This document shows, piece after piece, positions 52,129 through 60,409 of a stretch of 64,000 bases of DNA. The notes beneath the pieces were generated by a model. It was not told the origin of the DNA and ran no database searches. It was given only the letters and a program-made list of their open reading frames with translations. The DNA comes from Clostridia bacterium. Its GTDB lineage: Bacteria > Bacillota > Clostridia > Oscillospirales > Acutalibacteraceae. The stretch spans positions 62,001 through 126,000 of the forward strand of contig JAGAMO010000002.1 in NCBI GenBank assembly GCA_017624675.1. Direction: 5' to 3'. Position numbers and translations under genes: made by a program. How positions within the stretch are numbered: the stretch's first letter is position 1; each line of letters starts with the position of its first letter.

Positions 52129-52965
52129 ATGTTCGGATATATTAAAATTTCCAAAGGCGAATTAAAGGTTAAAGAATACGAAATGTATAAAGCAGTTTAC
52201 TGTTCCCTTTGCAAAACCTTAGGAAAGCATTACGGCATTTTGTCACGCCTGACACTAAGCTACGATTTCACCTTTTTAGCGCTTCTCAATATGTCGCTTA
52301 AAGAGGGGTGTGACCAAATCGAGCGAAAGCGTTGCACCTTTAACCCCTTGAAAAAGTGTAATTACTGCAAAAATACTGACAGTCTCTCGATGCCGTCGGC
52401 TGTTGCAATGATTATGCTATATTTTAAAATTCTTGACAATATAGCCGACGAAAAAGGCTTTAAAAAAATGGGTTTCACCCTTTTAAAACCCATTTTTAAA
52501 GGTGCCTACAAAAAAGCGTCAAAGAATTTTCCGCATATAAATGATATTGTAAAGGAATATATTGACACCCAAAACAGTTTGGAAAAATCGGGTTGCGAAC
52601 AGTTAGATGAGGTTGCTGACCCCACCGCCAAAGCACTTTCTAAAATATTTATGCTTTGCAGTGAAGATGAAACTCAAAAGTTGGTTTTGCAAAGACTTGG
52701 CTACTGTTTGGGCAGATATGTTTATCTTTTAGATGCGGCGGCAGATTTTTCGAAAGACACAGAACAAAATAAATATAATGTCTTAAAGTTTACTTGCAAA
52801 ACACAAGAGGATGTAAACAAAAAAATAGAGCCTCAGCTTTATTTTTGCATTAACGAGGGTGCTAAAGCATTCGAACTTTTAGACATCAAAAAATATAAAC
52901 ACATTTTAGGAAATATAATCTATTTAGGTTTGGAAGACACCTTTAAAAAGGAGCTTGAAATATGA
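52129..52965 (+). CDS. DUF5685-family protein
   Basis: A 278-residue protein matching the DUF5685 type: opening [20 protein letters not shown], then [12 protein letters not shown] (about 26) and a second Cys group [14 protein letters not shown] (about 67-80). It has a helical body without a signal peptide or clear membrane segment. The two Cys pairs may bind iron or zinc. Its stop overlaps the DnaJ-like start (ATGA), so the two are translationally coupled, which implies a joint function with that J-protein. Role unknown. Confidence 0.8.
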   Translation: MFGYIKISKGELKVKEYEMYKAVYCSLCKTLGKHYGILSRLTLSYDFTFLALLNMSLKEGCDQIERKRCTFNPLKKCNYCKNTDSLSMPSAVAMIMLYFKILDNIADEKGFKKMGFTLLKPIFKGAYKKASKNFPHINDIVKEYIDTQNSLEKSGCEQLDEVADPTAKALSKIFMLCSEDETQKLVLQRLGYCLGRYVYLLDAAADFSKDTEQNKYNVLKFTCKTQEDVNKKIEPQLYFCINEGAKAFELLDIKKYKHILGNIIYLGLEDTFKKELEI

Positions 52966-53564
52966 AAGACCCCTATTCCGTTTTAGGCGTTAGCAAAAAC
53001 GCTACCGACGAAGAAATTAAAAACGCTTACCGTGAAATGGCGAGAAAGTATCATCCTGATAATTACCAGGATAATCCCCTTTCCGATTTGGCGGCAGACA
53101 AAATGAAAGAGATTAACGAGGCTTACGACGCTATAATGAACAGCCGCAGAGGTCACAAAAGCACCTATGACGGCAATTTCAACCAAAGCGGTGCCTCCTC
53201 TTTCCCAGAAGTTAGGTCACTAATTGCTCAAAACCGTTTGGAACAGGCGCAAGAGGTGCTTGACGGTGTTCCCATCGGCAACCGCAACGCCGAGTGGTAT
53301 TTCTTAAACGGCACTGTTTTGCACCGCCGTGGCTGGTTTGACCAGGCATATACCTCATTTGCTACCGCTTGCAGAATGGAGCCCACAAACCCCGAATACC
53401 GCAACGCTTTAAACCGTGCTCAAGCACAGGCTAACCGTGGATATAACCCCTATAGAAGCTATGGTAACGCAGGTGGCTGTGACGGTTGTGACTGCTGCAC
53501 CAACCTTTTGTGTGCTGACTGCCTTTGCGAATGTATGGGCGGTGACCTAATTCCTTGTTGCTAA
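52962..53564 (+). CDS. J-domain protein with a Cys-rich C-terminus
   Basis: A 200-residue protein with an N-terminal J domain (about 1-65; [18 protein letters not shown] and HPD at 31-33), so it should recruit DnaK. A tetratricopeptide-like helical segment (about 80-145) follows. The last 30 residues are Cys-rich, [20 protein letters not shown], suggesting metal binding or membrane association. It lacks the DnaJ zinc-finger and client-binding domains. It is coupled to the DUF5685 gene by a 4-nt overlap. Confidence 0.85.
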   Translation: MKDPYSVLGVSKNATDEEIKNAYREMARKYHPDNYQDNPLSDLAADKMKEINEAYDAIMNSRRGHKSTYDGNFNQSGASSFPEVRSLIAQNRLEQAQEVLDGVPIGNRNAEWYFLNGTVLHRRGWFDQAYTSFATACRMEPTNPEYRNALNRAQAQANRGYNPYRSYGNAGGCDGCDCCTNLLCADCLCECMGGDLIPCC

Positions 53565-53565
53565 T

Positions 53566-54096
53566 ATGATTAAGAACACCCGTAAAATCACATTTTGCGC
53601 CATTATGTCTGCCTTGGCAGTTGTCTTTATGTTGCTGTCATACTTTCCTTACTTGACATACGCCATCCCCGCCATTGCAGGACTTTTCATAATGGTGACA
53701 GTGATAGAAATAAACCTTAAATGGGCTTTATTGTCTTATATGACATCGGCGGTGCTTGTCTTTTTATTTGCCGAGTTTGAAAGCCGTTTGCTTTACATTT
53801 TCTTTTTGGGGTACTACCCCATTTTAAAAGCAATAATAGAAAGAATCAAAAAGCCCGTAATTGAATGGTTTTTGAAAATTTTATCATTTAACCTAGCTGT
53901 CTTAGTAGTTTATATGATTTTCGCAAAACCGATGGGTATTGACTTTTCCGATTTTGAAACCCTTGGAAAATATGGCGCAATAATTGTTTTGAGCCTTGGA
54001 AATTTAGCTTTTGTTCTATACGATATTGCCGTTTCAAGAATGGCAACAGTTTATATGTGGGTGGTAAGACCGAAGCTTAAGAATATTTTAAAATAA
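53566..54096 (+). CDS. Multi-pass membrane protein of unknown function
   Basis: A 176-residue protein with about five membrane segments (about 10-28, 31-51, 55-80, 95-120 and 130-165). The opening KITFCAIMSALAVVFMLLSY resembles ECF-type substrate-binding (S-component) and related families, but the assignment is only a resemblance. It begins 2 nt after the J-protein stop, in the same operon. Confidence 0.7.
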   Translation: MIKNTRKITFCAIMSALAVVFMLLSYFPYLTYAIPAIAGLFIMVTVIEINLKWALLSYMTSAVLVFLFAEFESRLLYIFFLGYYPILKAIIERIKKPVIEWFLKILSFNLAVLVVYMIFAKPMGIDFSDFETLGKYGAIIVLSLGNLAFVLYDIAVSRMATVYMWVVRPKLKNILK

Positions 54097-54119
54097 GAGG
54101 AGAAATCCTCTTATTTTTT
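54091..54119 (+). terminator. Terminator of the DUF5685 operon
   Basis: AAATAAGAGGA (54091-54101) pairs with TCCTCTTATTT (54106-54116), GAAA loop, then T residues to 54119. The stop codon of the membrane-protein gene lies inside the stem. Confidence 0.85.
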
Positions 54120-54120
54120 A

Positions 54121-54149
54121 TTGTTATTTTTTGTAAAATATGATAGAAT
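54121..54149 (+). promoter_or_regulatory. Promoter of pyk
   Basis: TTGTTA (54121-54126) and TAGAAT (54144-54149) with a 17-bp spacer; start near 54156. It begins 2 bp after the upstream terminator and excludes a coding start at 54121. Confidence 0.6.
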
Positions 54150-54165
54150 AGCCTTGGTGATTAAT

Positions 54166-55581
54166 ATGTTTAGAAAAACAAAAATCGTATGTACAATCGG
54201 TCCTGCAAGCCAAGATGAATCCACTATTGAGCAAATGTGCAAAGCAGGTATGAATGTGGCTCGGCTTAATTTTTCCCACAATACCCATGAGGACCATGCC
54301 AAAAGAATTGAAACCATTAAAAAGGTTCGCGAAAAATTAAATTTACCTATTGCTATCTTACTTGATACCAAAGGTCCTGAATACAGGATTAAAACCTTTA
54401 AAGAGGGTAAAATTTTTCTTAACAAAGGTGATATGTTTACCTTTACATCGGAAGAAATTGATGGTGACAACACCAAGGTTTCGGTAAACTACAAGGATTT
54501 ACCCAAGGAAATGGAAAAAGGCGACCTTATCCTCTTAAACAACGGTTTATTGACCTTTGAAGTTTTGGATTGCACCGATACCAATGTTAACACTGTTGTT
54601 AAAATTGGCGGCGAACTTTCCGACCGAAAGAGTATGAGTTTCCCCAACAAAACCTTGAAACAAATTTATTTAAGTGAACAAGACAAGGCCGATATTCTTT
54701 TCGGTTTGGAGCACGGCGTTGATTTTCTTGCTTGTTCTTTTGTTTCTTGTCGCCAAGATTTAATTGACGTTAAAGAATTTTTAAAAGCAAACGGCGACCC
54801 TGATATTGATATTATCGCCAAAATTGAAAATCGTTCAGGCGTTGATAACATTGAAGAAATTTGCCAAGAATGTGACGGTATAATGATTGCCCGTGGCGAT
54901 ATGGGGGTTGAAATTCCTTTTGAGGAACTTCCCTATATCCAAAAGAAACTTATCACCAAGTGCCGACTTTTAGGCAAACGGGTTATCACCGCTACCGAAA
55001 TGTTGGAGTCGATGATTCAAAATCCACGACCCACAAGAGCCGAAATTTCCGATGTTGCCAACGCTGTTTACGACGGAACAAGTGCAATAATGCTTTCGGG
55101 CGAAACTGCCGCAGGAAAATATCCGGTAGAAGCAGTTGAGACTATGTCCCTTATTGCAAAAACCACCGAAGATACTATCAACTATTCCAAACGCTTTAAA
55201 AACAGTGAATTTAAAATCAAAAACACTGTGGATGCCATTTCCCACGCAACCTGCGGAATGGCTATTGATATTGGTGCTTCAGCCATTGTTGTTTGCTCTC
55301 TTTCGGGCAAAACGGTAAGAATGGTGTCTCGTTTCAGACCAAAAGCCGATATAGTTGGTTTTACCACTGTGGAAAAGAACTGGCGCAAGCTTTCGCTTTC
55401 TTGGGGCGTTATCCCCGTTTTGGGTGAAAATTATACCTCCACCGATGTTTTATTCTATACTGCAACCCTTAAAACAAAAGAACTTTTAAATCTTAAAGAA
55501 AACGATAAAATCGTGCTCACCGGTGGAGTTACAAACGGCAAATCCGGAAACACCAACCTAATTAAGGTGGAAATTATTTAA
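54166..55581 (+). CDS. pyk: Pyruvate kinase
   Basis: A 471-residue glycolytic enzyme that makes pyruvate and ATP from phosphoenolpyruvate. It opens with MFRKTKIVCTIGPAS and has the NFSH (about 33) and active-site GIMIARGDMGVEIPFEEL (about 235-252) blocks, MLESMIQNPRPTRAE and the C-terminal allosteric domain. It lacks the extra PEP-utiliser domain found in Bacillus Pyk. ATG 54166 lies after TTGGTGA. Confidence 0.95.
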   Translation: MFRKTKIVCTIGPASQDESTIEQMCKAGMNVARLNFSHNTHEDHAKRIETIKKVREKLNLPIAILLDTKGPEYRIKTFKEGKIFLNKGDMFTFTSEEIDGDNTKVSVNYKDLPKEMEKGDLILLNNGLLTFEVLDCTDTNVNTVVKIGGELSDRKSMSFPNKTLKQIYLSEQDKADILFGLEHGVDFLACSFVSCRQDLIDVKEFLKANGDPDIDIIAKIENRSGVDNIEEICQECDGIMIARGDMGVEIPFEELPYIQKKLITKCRLLGKRVITATEMLESMIQNPRPTRAEISDVANAVYDGTSAIMLSGETAAGKYPVEAVETMSLIAKTTEDTINYSKRFKNSEFKIKNTVDAISHATCGMAIDIGASAIVVCSLSGKTVRMVSRFRPKADIVGFTTVEKNWRKLSLSWGVIPVLGENYTSTDVLFYTATLKTKELLNLKENDKIVLTGGVTNGKSGNTNLIKVEII

Positions 55582-55582
55582 A

Positions 55583-56293
55583 ATGAAGTATAAAATCGCA
55601 GATTTTAAATGGGACATTGACGAAAAATACAATACCTTACAAAAAGAGGGCGAAGATTATCTCGCCCAGTTTGACTCTGCCGATTTTTCCATTTCTATTA
55701 CCGAACACGACCTTTTGATTGAAAATTCTTTGTCCGAATTTCCTTGCAAAAAGGATTATCTTGAATACATAGCAGTGCTTAGAAAAATCGGTGAAATTAT
55801 ACCTCTTTATGACGGGTTTGTGCTTCACGGCGCTTGTGTTGATGTTGAAAATACAGGATTTGTTTTATTGGCGCCAAGTGGCACGGGAAAAACCACCCAT
55901 CTTTTATCTTGGCAAAGCTATTTAAAAGAAAAACTTTGCATTGTTAACGGCGACAAACCTATTGTAAGGTTTATTGAAGACAAACCTATCGCTTTCGGCA
56001 CCCCTTGGAAGGGCAAAGAAAAGTTAGGTAAAAACACGAAAACCGAGTTAAAACACCTTTGCTTTATTGAGCGAAGCGACACTAATTTTACCGAAGAAAT
56101 AACCAAGGAACAGGCTATCAAACGCATTTTAAATCAGGTTTATATGCCAAGAACAAACCCGATGGCGACAGCCAAAACAATAGAACTTGTAGACCGACTT
56201 TTAGCCTCTTGCAAACTTTGGGTTATTCACTGTAACCTTGACAAAAACGCAGGAGAAATTGCTTATAAAACTATAGCAACAAAAAAAGACTGA
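55583..56293 (+). CDS. HprK-like P-loop protein (stand-alone)
   Basis: A 236-residue protein whose C-terminal two thirds resemble the HPr kinase/phosphorylase catalytic fold: a Walker A, LLAPSGTGKTTHLL (about 95-108), and VNGDKPIV (about 119-126). The N-terminal HprK regulatory domain is missing. Similar HprK-related proteins occur with peptide-modification systems, but no PqqD or radical-SAM gene is nearby. It begins 1 nt after pyk and is probably co-transcribed. Substrate unknown. Confidence 0.75.
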   Translation: MKYKIADFKWDIDEKYNTLQKEGEDYLAQFDSADFSISITEHDLLIENSLSEFPCKKDYLEYIAVLRKIGEIIPLYDGFVLHGACVDVENTGFVLLAPSGTGKTTHLLSWQSYLKEKLCIVNGDKPIVRFIEDKPIAFGTPWKGKEKLGKNTKTELKHLCFIERSDTNFTEEITKEQAIKRILNQVYMPRTNPMATAKTIELVDRLLASCKLWVIHCNLDKNAGEIAYKTIATKKD

Positions 56294-56312
56294 TTTTTAA
56301 TCAGTCTTTTTT
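56281..56312. terminator. Bidirectional terminator between the HprK-like gene and trmO
   Basis: GACTGATT (56288-56295) pairs with AATCAGTC (56299-56306), flanked by an A-run and a T-run. Both convergent stop codons (56291-56293 and 56297-56299) lie inside the hairpin. Confidence 0.9.
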
Positions 56313-56983
56313 ATTTGGGTCACAAAAAGTGTTTTTCCGTTCACTTTGAATTTTATACTGTGTTTTGCAAAGTCAAAGCCGTATTCTCGGTCGGGGTCGT
56401 CTTGATAAGCGGGTCTCGGATCGCTTTTTAGCACCTCAACTAAGGAATTATATTTTTCTTCGCTTAAAACCGCCTTGAACTCCTCGGGGATTTCGACCTC
56501 TAACTTGTCGCCGTATACCTCGTTGGCAAAACCGCCCGTAGCATCTTTCACACAGTCGGCAAAAGGAAGATATGGTTTTATATCCAAAATCGGTGTGCCG
56601 TCCATTAAATCGGCTCCCGAAATCACCAAAACAGCACCGTCAGCGGTTTGCTTTACTTCTTCCAACTTAACGCAAGAAAGACCTATGGGGTTTGGTCTGA
56701 AGGGAGAACGGGTTGCAAAAACACCCATCCTCTTGTTTCCGCCAAGTCTTGGTGGGCGGACAGTAGGTCGCCACTTGGTATCCTCTACCTCGGAAAAATC
56801 CCACAAAAGCCAGAGGTGAGAAAATCCCTCAATACCCTTTAAAGCTGAACTGTCACGGTATTCTTCACAAAAAACAATTTCTCCTTTGAGTGCGGGGACC
56901 AGACCGCTTTGCCTTGGAACACCGAACTTTTCAGGAAAATCAGTTTTTATATGGGCTATTACCTTAAGCGTTCTGTTCTTCAC
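56297..56983 (-). CDS. trmO: tRNA (N6-threonylcarbamoyladenosine37-N6)-methyltransferase
   Basis: A 228-residue SAM-dependent enzyme of the TsaA/TrmO (YaeB) family that methylates t6A37 in tRNA-Thr. Family blocks are GIEGFSHLWLLWDFSE (about 50), RPPRLGGNKRMGVFATRSPFRPNPIGLS (seen in pieces at about 76-103) and DLMDGTPILDIKPYLP (about 125). GTG is the start, with a 20-nt overlap of the upstream membrane-protein gene. Confidence 0.92.
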   Translation of the reverse strand: MKNRTLKVIAHIKTDFPEKFGVPRQSGLVPALKGEIVFCEEYRDSSALKGIEGFSHLWLLWDFSEVEDTKWRPTVRPPRLGGNKRMGVFATRSPFRPNPIGLSCVKLEEVKQTADGAVLVISGADLMDGTPILDIKPYLPFADCVKDATGGFANEVYGDKLEVEIPEEFKAVLSEEKYNSLVEVLKSDPRPAYQDDPDREYGFDFAKHSIKFKVNGKTLFVTQIKKTD

Positions 56984-57593
56984 TTTTGTCAGCCTTTTTC
57001 ACAAACTGATTACCGTAATCAAAGGGATTAAATTTCTCTAAAAACTCTTCCCACTCTGCCTCGTCGATTTCCTCGCCTTTTGCCACATTTACCGAGTACT
57101 TTTCGTAAATATCCTTTATAACCTTGTTATACATTTTCTTAAGCTTATAATCGGCTCTAACAGCGATTACAGTCATAACAAAAGAAAAGATTATTATAAG
57201 TGATAAAGGTATTAAATGTGCCCAAGCAAATTTGTGGTTTATCATAACCTCGGTGCCGTTTTGAAGCTGGGTGTTAAAAACAAACATAAGCATTACAGAG
57301 GACACGGTCAAGCTTAAAAAACCGATTATATGCTTTTTAAAGAGCAACAAAACAAAACCTAAGACCAAAACGCCTGTGCAAATGGCGGGAGTAGTGGTTT
57401 CGTATACACGAGGTGTTGTATCCAATGCCGCGCCTAAAAAATACATAGACTTTATAAACATTGCATAGATAAAAGACAAAATAAAGAATACCTTAGCCAC
57501 CTTGTAAAGTCGGCCGTTTGTATCGGCATAAACTATACCGTTTTTTTCTTCGAGAATTCTCACTCTGTCAAGAACGCTTTTATACTTCTTCAT
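56964..57593 (-). CDS. Four-helix membrane protein of unknown function
   Basis: A 209-residue protein with four membrane segments (about 29-52, 70-85, 87-106 and 124-147) followed by a cytosolic acidic tail. No family was recognised. The ribosome site TAGGAG precedes ATG 57593, with a promoter at 57623-57651. It is translationally linked to trmO by overlap. Confidence 0.7.
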   Translation of the reverse strand: MKKYKSVLDRVRILEEKNGIVYADTNGRLYKVAKVFFILSFIYAMFIKSMYFLGAALDTTPRVYETTTPAICTGVLVLGFVLLLFKKHIIGFLSLTVSSVMLMFVFNTQLQNGTEVMINHKFAWAHLIPLSLIIIFSFVMTVIAVRADYKLKKMYNKVIKDIYEKYSVNVAKGEEIDEAEWEEFLEKFNPFDYGNQFVKKADKSEEQNA

Positions 57594-57622
57594 AAAATTT
57601 ACTCCTAAAATAATTTAAATAT

Positions 57623-57651
57623 ATTATATAACCTAAATCCTTTCTTGACAA
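57623..57651 (-). promoter_or_regulatory. Promoter of the membrane protein/trmO unit (divergent, left)
   Basis: Minus strand TTGTCA (57646-57651) and TATAAT (57623-57628) with a 17-bp spacer. Its -35 lies on top of the -35 of the divergent trmL promoter. Confidence 0.75.
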
Positions 57652-57672
57652 GTCTTTTTGAGGTTATATAAT
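57645..57672 (+). promoter_or_regulatory. Promoter of trmL (divergent, right)
   Basis: TTGACA (57645-57650) and TATAAT (57667-57672) with a 16-bp spacer; start near 57679, giving a leader of about ten nucleotides that includes AGGTGA. Confidence 0.85.
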
Positions 57673-57689
57673 AAATACAGGTGATAAAA

Positions 57690-58190
57690 ATGCAGATAAA
57701 TATTGTAATGGTAGAGCCTGAAATACCCCAAAACACAGGCAATGTGGCAAGAACCTGTGCCGCAACGGGGGCTAGACTTCATTTAGTGGGCCCCATGGGC
57801 TTTAAAATCGACGATAAAAAGCTTAAAAGAGCAGGTCTTGATTACTGGCAATACCTTGACATTACATACTACGAGAATATTGACGAGTTTTTTGAAAAGA
57901 ACAAGGGAGACTTCTATTTCTTCACTACAAAGGCAAGGCACACTCACTCAGAGGTGGCTTACCCTGACAACTGTTACCTGCTTTTCGGCAAGGAAACAAA
58001 GGGTTTGCCCGAGGAGCTTTTGCTTAAAAATCCTGACACCTGCGTGAGAATCCCAATGCAGGGAGAAATTCGCAGTTTAAACCTTTCAAATGCCGTGGCT
58101 ATCGCCACTTACGAGGCGCTCAGGCAATGGGATTATCCTGCCTTGCAAAATTTTGGTCAGTTGCATAACTACAAATGGGAAAACGACTGA
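57690..58190 (+). CDS. trmL: tRNA (cytidine/uridine-2'-O-)-methyltransferase TrmL
   Basis: A 166-residue SPOUT methyltransferase that modifies the wobble base of tRNA-Leu. Signatures are VEPEIPQNTGNVARTCAATG (about 6-25), LLFGKETKGLPEEL (about 97) and the knot region RIPMQGEIRSLNLSNAVAI (about 119). ATG 57690 is used because AGGTGA precedes it; the GTG at 57681 lies within that site. Confidence 0.94.
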   Translation: MQINIVMVEPEIPQNTGNVARTCAATGARLHLVGPMGFKIDDKKLKRAGLDYWQYLDITYYENIDEFFEKNKGDFYFFTTKARHTHSEVAYPDNCYLLFGKETKGLPEELLLKNPDTCVRIPMQGEIRSLNLSNAVAIATYEALRQWDYPALQNFGQLHNYKWEND

Positions 58191-58209
58191 TTTTTTTGCA
58201 TTTTAACTA

Positions 58210-58237
58210 TTGAAAATAATACAAAATGTGGTAAAAT
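58210..58237 (+). promoter_or_regulatory. Promoter of pgk
   Basis: TTGAAA (58210-58215) and TAAAAT (58232-58237), 16-bp spacer. The leader is about 45 nt, with GAAAGGAAG before ATG 58290. Confidence 0.65.
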
Positions 58238-58289
58238 AATAAGTGGTATATTTTGATTATAATCTATTATTCTGAAAGGAAGATATTAA

Positions 58290-59501
58290 ATGAACGCTCT
58301 TAACAAAAAAACCGTTGACGACATTAATGTTAAAGGTCAAAAGGTACTTGTACGTTGTGACTTTAACGTGCCCCTCAAAGACGGTAAAATCACTGATGAA
58401 AACCGCATCAATGCAGCACTCCCCACCATTAAGAAATTAATTGCCGACGGTGGCAAGGTTATTCTCTGCTCTCACCTTGGCAAACCCAAGGGCGAACCCA
58501 AGCCCGAGCTTTCTTTGGCTCCCGTAGCTAAAGCTTTAAGCGAGAAATTAGGCAAAGAGGTTGTTTTTGCTGCTGATGATAATGTTGTTGGCGAAAACGC
58601 TAAAAAAGCTGTTGAAGCTATGAATGACGGCGACGTTGTTCTTTTACAGAACACCCGTTACCGTGCTGAAGAAACCAAGAACGGCGAAGCTTTCTCTGCT
58701 GAGCTCGGTTCCTTGGCTGACATTTTTGTAAACGATGCTTTCGGCACCGCTCACAGAGCACACTGCTCTACCGTTGGTGTTGTATCTTATGTTAAAGAAG
58801 CTGTTGCAGGTTACCTTATTGGTAAAGAGCTTAAATATTTAGGCAACGCTGTTGAAGACCCCGTTCGTCCCTTCGTTTGCATTTTGGGCGGCGCTAAGGT
58901 TGACAGCAAACTTCCCGTTATTGAGAATTTGCTCACAAAGGCTGATACTTTAATCATCGGCGGCGGTATGGCTTATACATTCCTCGCTGCTAAGGGCTTT
59001 GGTGTTGGTACTTCTCTCATCGACGAGACCAAAATTGACTACTGCCGTGATATGATGGCAAAGGCTGAGGAAAAGGGCGTTAAGATTCTTCTTCCCGTTG
59101 ACTGCACCATCACTAAGTCTTTCCCCGACCCCATCGACGCTCCCATTGATGTTACTGTTGTTGATGCTGACAAGATTCCTGCTGATATGATGAGTCTTGA
59201 TATTGGCACAAAGACAGCTGAGATTTATTCTGACGCTGTTAAGTCTGCTAAGACTGTTGTTTGGAACGGACCTATGGGCGTGTTTGAGAACCCCATCTTG
59301 GCTGCAGGTACTTTAGCTGTTGCTAAGGCTTTGGCTGAGACCGACGCTGTTACAGTTATCGGCGGTGGCGACTCTGCCGCAGCTGTTAACAACTTAGGCT
59401 ATGGTGACAAGATGACTCACATCTCCACCGGTGGCGGTGCTTCTCTTGAGTTCCTCGAGGGTAAAGAACTTCCCGGTATTGCCGCTTTAAACGATAAATA
59501 A
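58290..59501 (+). CDS. pgk: Phosphoglycerate kinase
   Basis: A 403-residue monomeric glycolytic enzyme that makes ATP and 3-phosphoglycerate. The N-terminal [14 protein letters not shown] (about 17-30), SHLGKPKG (about 62-69) and C-terminal GGGDSAAAV (about 362) motifs are intact. It heads a pgk-tpiA-gpmI unit; gapA, the usual first gene, is not adjacent. Confidence 0.97.
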   Translation: MNALNKKTVDDINVKGQKVLVRCDFNVPLKDGKITDENRINAALPTIKKLIADGGKVILCSHLGKPKGEPKPELSLAPVAKALSEKLGKEVVFAADDNVVGENAKKAVEAMNDGDVVLLQNTRYRAEETKNGEAFSAELGSLADIFVNDAFGTAHRAHCSTVGVVSYVKEAVAGYLIGKELKYLGNAVEDPVRPFVCILGGAKVDSKLPVIENLLTKADTLIIGGGMAYTFLAAKGFGVGTSLIDETKIDYCRDMMAKAEEKGVKILLPVDCTITKSFPDPIDAPIDVTVVDADKIPADMMSLDIGTKTAEIYSDAVKSAKTVVWNGPMGVFENPILAAGTLAVAKALAETDAVTVIGGGDSAAAVNNLGYGDKMTHISTGGGASLEFLEGKELPGIAALNDK

Positions 59502-59512
59502 TTTTAAATCCA

Positions 59513-59541
59513 TTAGGGGTGAAGTTGAAGCTCACCCCTAA
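59513..59541 (+). terminator. Intercistronic hairpin between pgk and tpiA
   Basis: A perfect 10-bp stem, TTAGGGGTGA (59513-59522) with TCACCCCTAA (59532-59541), has no strong T-run after it. It is more likely an mRNA-processing/stability or partial-termination element than a full terminator. Confidence 0.6.
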
Positions 59542-59576
59542 ATTTATAATGATTATGAAATATAGGAGAAATTAAA

Positions 59577-60344
59577 ATGAATAAGCAACTTAGAAATGCC
59601 GTTATTGCCGGCAACTGGAAAATGAATAAGACCCCCGCTGAGACAACCGCTCTTATAAACGAAATGAAACCCTTGGTTGCAGATGCTGACTGTGATGTAG
59701 TTCTCTGCGTTCCTTTTATTGACATTGCTGCTGCTGTTGAGGCTGCAAAAGGCTCTAACATCAAAATCGGCGCTGAAAATGTACACTTCAAGGCAAGTGG
59801 CGCTTACACAGGCGAAATTTCTGCTGAAATGCTCGTAGCTTCAGGTGTTGAGTATGTTGTTATCGGACACAGCGAGAGAAGACAGTACTTCGGCGAGACC
59901 GACCAGACCGTTAACCTTCGTACACTTGCTGCTTTAAACGCAGGTTTAAAGGCAATCGTTTGCGTTGGCGAAACTCTTGAGCAGAGAGAACTTGGCTACA
60001 CCGAGACTCTTCTTAAATATCAAACCAAAATGGCTCTTACCAATGTTACCGAAGAGCAGTTAAAGAATGTTATTATCGCTTACGAGCCTGTTTGGGCTAT
60101 CGGCACAGGTGTTACTGCTACTGCTGACCAAGCTGACGAGGGCAACGGTTTCGTTCGTGAGGCTATTGCAGAAGCTTACGGCAAGGATGTTGCTGAGACT
60201 GTTACAATTCAATACGGCGGTTCTATGAACGCAGGTAATGCTGACGAGTTGGTTGCTAAGGTTAATGTTGACGGCGGACTTATCGGTGGCGCTTCCTTAA
60301 AGGCTGCAGACTTCTCCGTTATCGTTAAAGCAGCTAGTAAATAA
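59577..60344 (+). CDS. tpiA: Triosephosphate isomerase
   Basis: A 255-residue TIM-barrel enzyme. The catalytic Lys is in GNWKMN (about 12-17), the His in VIGHSERRQYFGE (about 98-110) and the Glu in AYEPVWAIGTG (about 168-178), with the phosphate loop YGGSMN following. ATG follows TAGGAGAA. Confidence 0.97.
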   Translation: MNKQLRNAVIAGNWKMNKTPAETTALINEMKPLVADADCDVVLCVPFIDIAAAVEAAKGSNIKIGAENVHFKASGAYTGEISAEMLVASGVEYVVIGHSERRQYFGETDQTVNLRTLAALNAGLKAIVCVGETLEQRELGYTETLLKYQTKMALTNVTEEQLKNVIIAYEPVWAIGTGVTATADQADEGNGFVREAIAEAYGKDVAETVTIQYGGSMNAGNADELVAKVNVDGGLIGGASLKAADFSVIVKAASK

Positions 60345-60360
60345 ATATTATCAATTTGTA

Positions 60361-60384
60361 GGGGAGGGTCTCCGTGCCCTCCCG
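60361..60384. repeat. Third copy of the GC-rich hairpin repeat
   Basis: GGGAGGG (60362-60368) and CCCTCCC (60377-60383) flank TCTCCGTG. The arms and the following TAATTTTAA resemble the units at 26731 and 26784. It lies between tpiA and gpmI with no strong T-run, so it need not terminate. Confidence 0.6.
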
Positions 60385-60409
60385 TAATTTTAATTTCGGG
60401 AGAAAATTT

